From Algoriphagus alkaliphilus (GTDB taxonomy: Bacteria > Bacteroidota > Bacteroidia > Cytophagales > Cyclobacteriaceae): a DNA stretch of 64,000 bases. The stretch spans positions 1-64,000 of the forward strand of contig NZ_FMXE01000006.1 of NCBI RefSeq assembly GCF_900103735.1, in the 5' to 3' direction. Of this stretch, positions 62,467 to 64,000 are shown piece by piece. How positions within the stretch are numbered: position 1 is the stretch's first letter; each line of letters begins with the position of its first letter. Under the pieces are notes generated by a model. It was not told where the DNA came from and made no database searches. It saw only the letters and a program-made list of their open reading frames with translations. The translations under genes and the position numbers were made by a program.

Positions 62467-63294
62467 ATGAATTCACGATACATTACCACCCTTTCACTGC
62501 TATTTCTTACGCTCCCAATTTTCGCACAGGAAAAAACAGCCATGCAGGGCGAAAAGACCAAAGTCTACACACTATTTGGTAAATCCTGGCAAGTCACCAA
62601 GTTCTCCGACGGGACCAAAACCTATGAATGGGACATCGAGAACATTGACTATTCCAATTATCAAAGCCCCCCAAAGTCTTCCAAATTTTCATACAATTTC
62701 CTGGAATCTGAAGTCGGCATCAACATCTGGCCATCCAATCAAGGTGCACCTGCGGTGAAGCCTTGGGGAAGCTGGTATGTGGGGTTGAATTCCACAGGAA
62801 CCTGGAAGCCCAGCAAAAACTTCCATTTGAAATCCTCCCTGGGAGTGAGCTGGCACAACTTCAAATTTGAAGATCGGGACATTATCGCACATAAAACTCC
62901 TGAAGGACTGGAATTCCGGGATTTCCGCGATGACACAGGACTTCCGATCGGCACAGGCACCAAATCCAAAATATCCGCGTCTTTTGTCAATATGACCTTG
63001 ATGCCATCTGTCCTCACAAATGACGGGAATTTCAGGTTCGGTGTAGGTGGATATGCCGGTATGAGACTTGGTGGCAGAGGAAAATTCGTCTATGAAGATG
63101 CCGATGGAGAAAAGAATAAGCAATACGAAAAGTCCAACATGTATTTTGAAAACTTCAGGTACGGTCTAAGATCCGAAATCGGTGTCGGTGACTTTACCCT
63201 GTTTTTCAATAAAGACCTCAATAACCTCTTCCAAACCGGAAAAGGACCTGAACTCAAGGCGATGAGCTTTGGAATAATCTTCGACGTAAACTAA
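62467..63294 (+). CDS. Predicted outer-membrane barrel protein, paralogue of the preceding gene (275 aa)
   Basis: A signal peptide (to about IFAQ, residue 20), a short N-terminal region (TKVYTLFGKSWQVTKFSDG), then a barrel with FLESEVGINIWPS, KPWGSWYVGLNSTG, WHNFKFEDRD, FRFGVGGYAGMRLGGRGKFVYED and the end KAMSFGIIFDVN. The barrel half aligns by eye with the preceding protein over its full length, but the long N-terminal domain of that protein is missing. The genes probably arose by tandem duplication. Confidence 0.7.
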   Translation: MNSRYITTLSLLFLTLPIFAQEKTAMQGEKTKVYTLFGKSWQVTKFSDGTKTYEWDIENIDYSNYQSPPKSSKFSYNFLESEVGINIWPSNQGAPAVKPWGSWYVGLNSTGTWKPSKNFHLKSSLGVSWHNFKFEDRDIIAHKTPEGLEFRDFRDDTGLPIGTGTKSKISASFVNMTLMPSVLTNDGNFRFGVGGYAGMRLGGRGKFVYEDADGEKNKQYEKSNMYFENFRYGLRSEIGVGDFTLFFNKDLNNLFQTGKGPELKAMSFGIIFDVN

Positions 63295-63304
63295 TCCATA
63301 AATC

Positions 63305-64000
63305 ATGAAAAATAATTTCACCAAACTCTCCCTGGCATTAGTCCTGCTGTTGGTCACTACAGCCACTTTTGCCCAAAACGTCATCGTAGACACCAAAAAA
63401 TCCTATCCCGGTATCAATAAAATTGAGGTAGATAGCGGTTGGCTTACTGTCTCCTATGTAGGCGGTTCCGGATCTCAAGTCAATGTTGAAGCTTATTTGG
63501 AATCGAATGACAGTAACCAAGACATCATCTTTGTAACTGTGGGCGATGTATTAAAAATCACGCATACCAAAAAACAAAGCAACTACAACTGGAACTCCAA
63601 AAATAAGGGATATATCAAAATCTCCGGACCACAGGCAATTGCACTTGACTTAAAGGGTAGCTCTGGTAACATCAGCGTGGAGAATGTCAAAAATGAAAAC
63701 ACTTCACTGAGAGTTTCTTCGGGAAACCTCACTGCCAAAAACCTTCAGGGAAATCTTTCCATCAGAGCAACCTCAGGTAATTTAAATGTGAGTAATGTAG
63801 ATGGAAATGTTACTGCCGGAATCACCTCCGGAAATGCCAATTTCAATGGAATCAAGGGAGACTTGGCTTATGAATCCACCAGCGGTTCGCTGGAAGCAAA
63901 TCAAGTAGGCGGTGAAATCAACATAGGTTTAACCTCCGGTAATGCCAAGCTCAACGATATAGGCAAACTTGGGACTATCAAATTTACCTCAGGAAATATC
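63305..64000 (+). CDS. DUF4097-type beta-helix protein, 3' end outside window
   Basis: A partial gene of 232 codons reaching the window edge. A signal peptide (KLSLALVLLLVTTATFAQ) is followed by a strand-rich region that becomes a regular repeat with SGN turns about every 20 residues (KGSSGNISVEN, VSSGNLTAKN, ATSGNLNVSN, ITSGNANFNG, STSGSLEAN, LTSGNAKLND, FTSGNI). This is the pattern of DUF4097/putative adhesin beta-helices common in Bacteroidota, often next to ECF sigma/anti-sigma genes. It starts 10 bases after the second barrel gene. Function unknown. Confidence 0.8.
   Translation, partial: MKNNFTKLSLALVLLLVTTATFAQNVIVDTKKSYPGINKIEVDSGWLTVSYVGGSGSQVNVEAYLESNDSNQDIIFVTVGDVLKITHTKKQSNYNWNSKNKGYIKISGPQAIALDLKGSSGNISVENVKNENTSLRVSSGNLTAKNLQGNLSIRATSGNLNVSNVDGNVTAGITSGNANFNGIKGDLAYESTSGSLEANQVGGEINIGLTSGNAKLNDIGKLGTIKFTSGNI

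Overview
The window is a chromosomal segment from a member of the Bacteroidota, most likely a Cytophagales bacterium of the Cyclobacteriaceae/Algoriphagus kind. The evidence is an alternative complex III plus caa3-type oxidase operon, the long form of IspG, a secretome rich in C-terminal-Phe outer-membrane barrels, promoters of the TTTG-N19-TAnnTTTG type (two are very clear), near absence of Shine-Dalgarno sequences, and intergenic palindromic repeats of a kind common in this phylum. The genus is an inference; no rRNA is present.

Layout. 1-422: unassigned end with nested inverted repeats and the 5' end of a possible HTH protein. 423-4093 (+): YfhO-like membrane protein, SAM methyltransferase and SlyD-like prolyl isomerase, closed by a terminator. 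4094-6000: a lone ABC ATPase (-) between two repeat-rich spacers. 6001-13410: scattered housekeeping and hypothetical genes, including a YjbR protein, an LVIVD lipoprotein, phosphoenolpyruvate synthase, an amidohydrolase and a sterol-desaturase-family gene carrying an in-frame TAG. 13632-23600 (-): ispG, a short-chain dehydrogenase, a 1154-residue outer-membrane protein and a 1234-residue sensor kinase. 23655-40616 (-): the respiratory block, read in the order actABCDEF, coxB (ctaC), coxA (ctaD), ctaA, ctaB, two cox3-type genes, cox4, terminator, sco, DUF420, small Cys protein, terminator. It couples quinol oxidation, heme A synthesis, copper insertion and oxygen reduction in one transcription direction from one recognisable promoter at 40660-40690.

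40980-41050 is tRNA-Cys with its own promoter and terminator. 41359-51175 holds rpsA, plsC, an envelope lipoprotein/barrel pair, a membrane protein, a CBS-domain cysteine/cystathionine synthase and an ABC exporter pair. 51349-51954 is a barrel gene interrupted by TAG. 52101-53726 is a compact putative type II restriction-modification pair arranged tail to tail. 53875-57398 (-) is pyrB, pyrR, a secreted protein and an EVE-domain protein. 57548-59719 holds a PolX-like protein whose polymerase active site looks lost, and a small membrane protein. 59867-64000 is an ECF sigma factor, its likely membrane anti-sigma partner, two paralogous barrel proteins and a DUF4097-type protein running off the window edge.

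The most noteworthy structure is a palindrome with arms CATGTG/CACATG around an A-rich loop. It is found at two loci 36 kb apart (sco and the first barrel gene of the sigma cluster), and in both the right arm contains the start codon. At sco it belongs to a tandem series of related palindromic units. The other main observations are the two in-frame amber codons, the inactivated PolX, the restriction-modification pair, and a spacer built from copies of the ends of both neighbouring genes.
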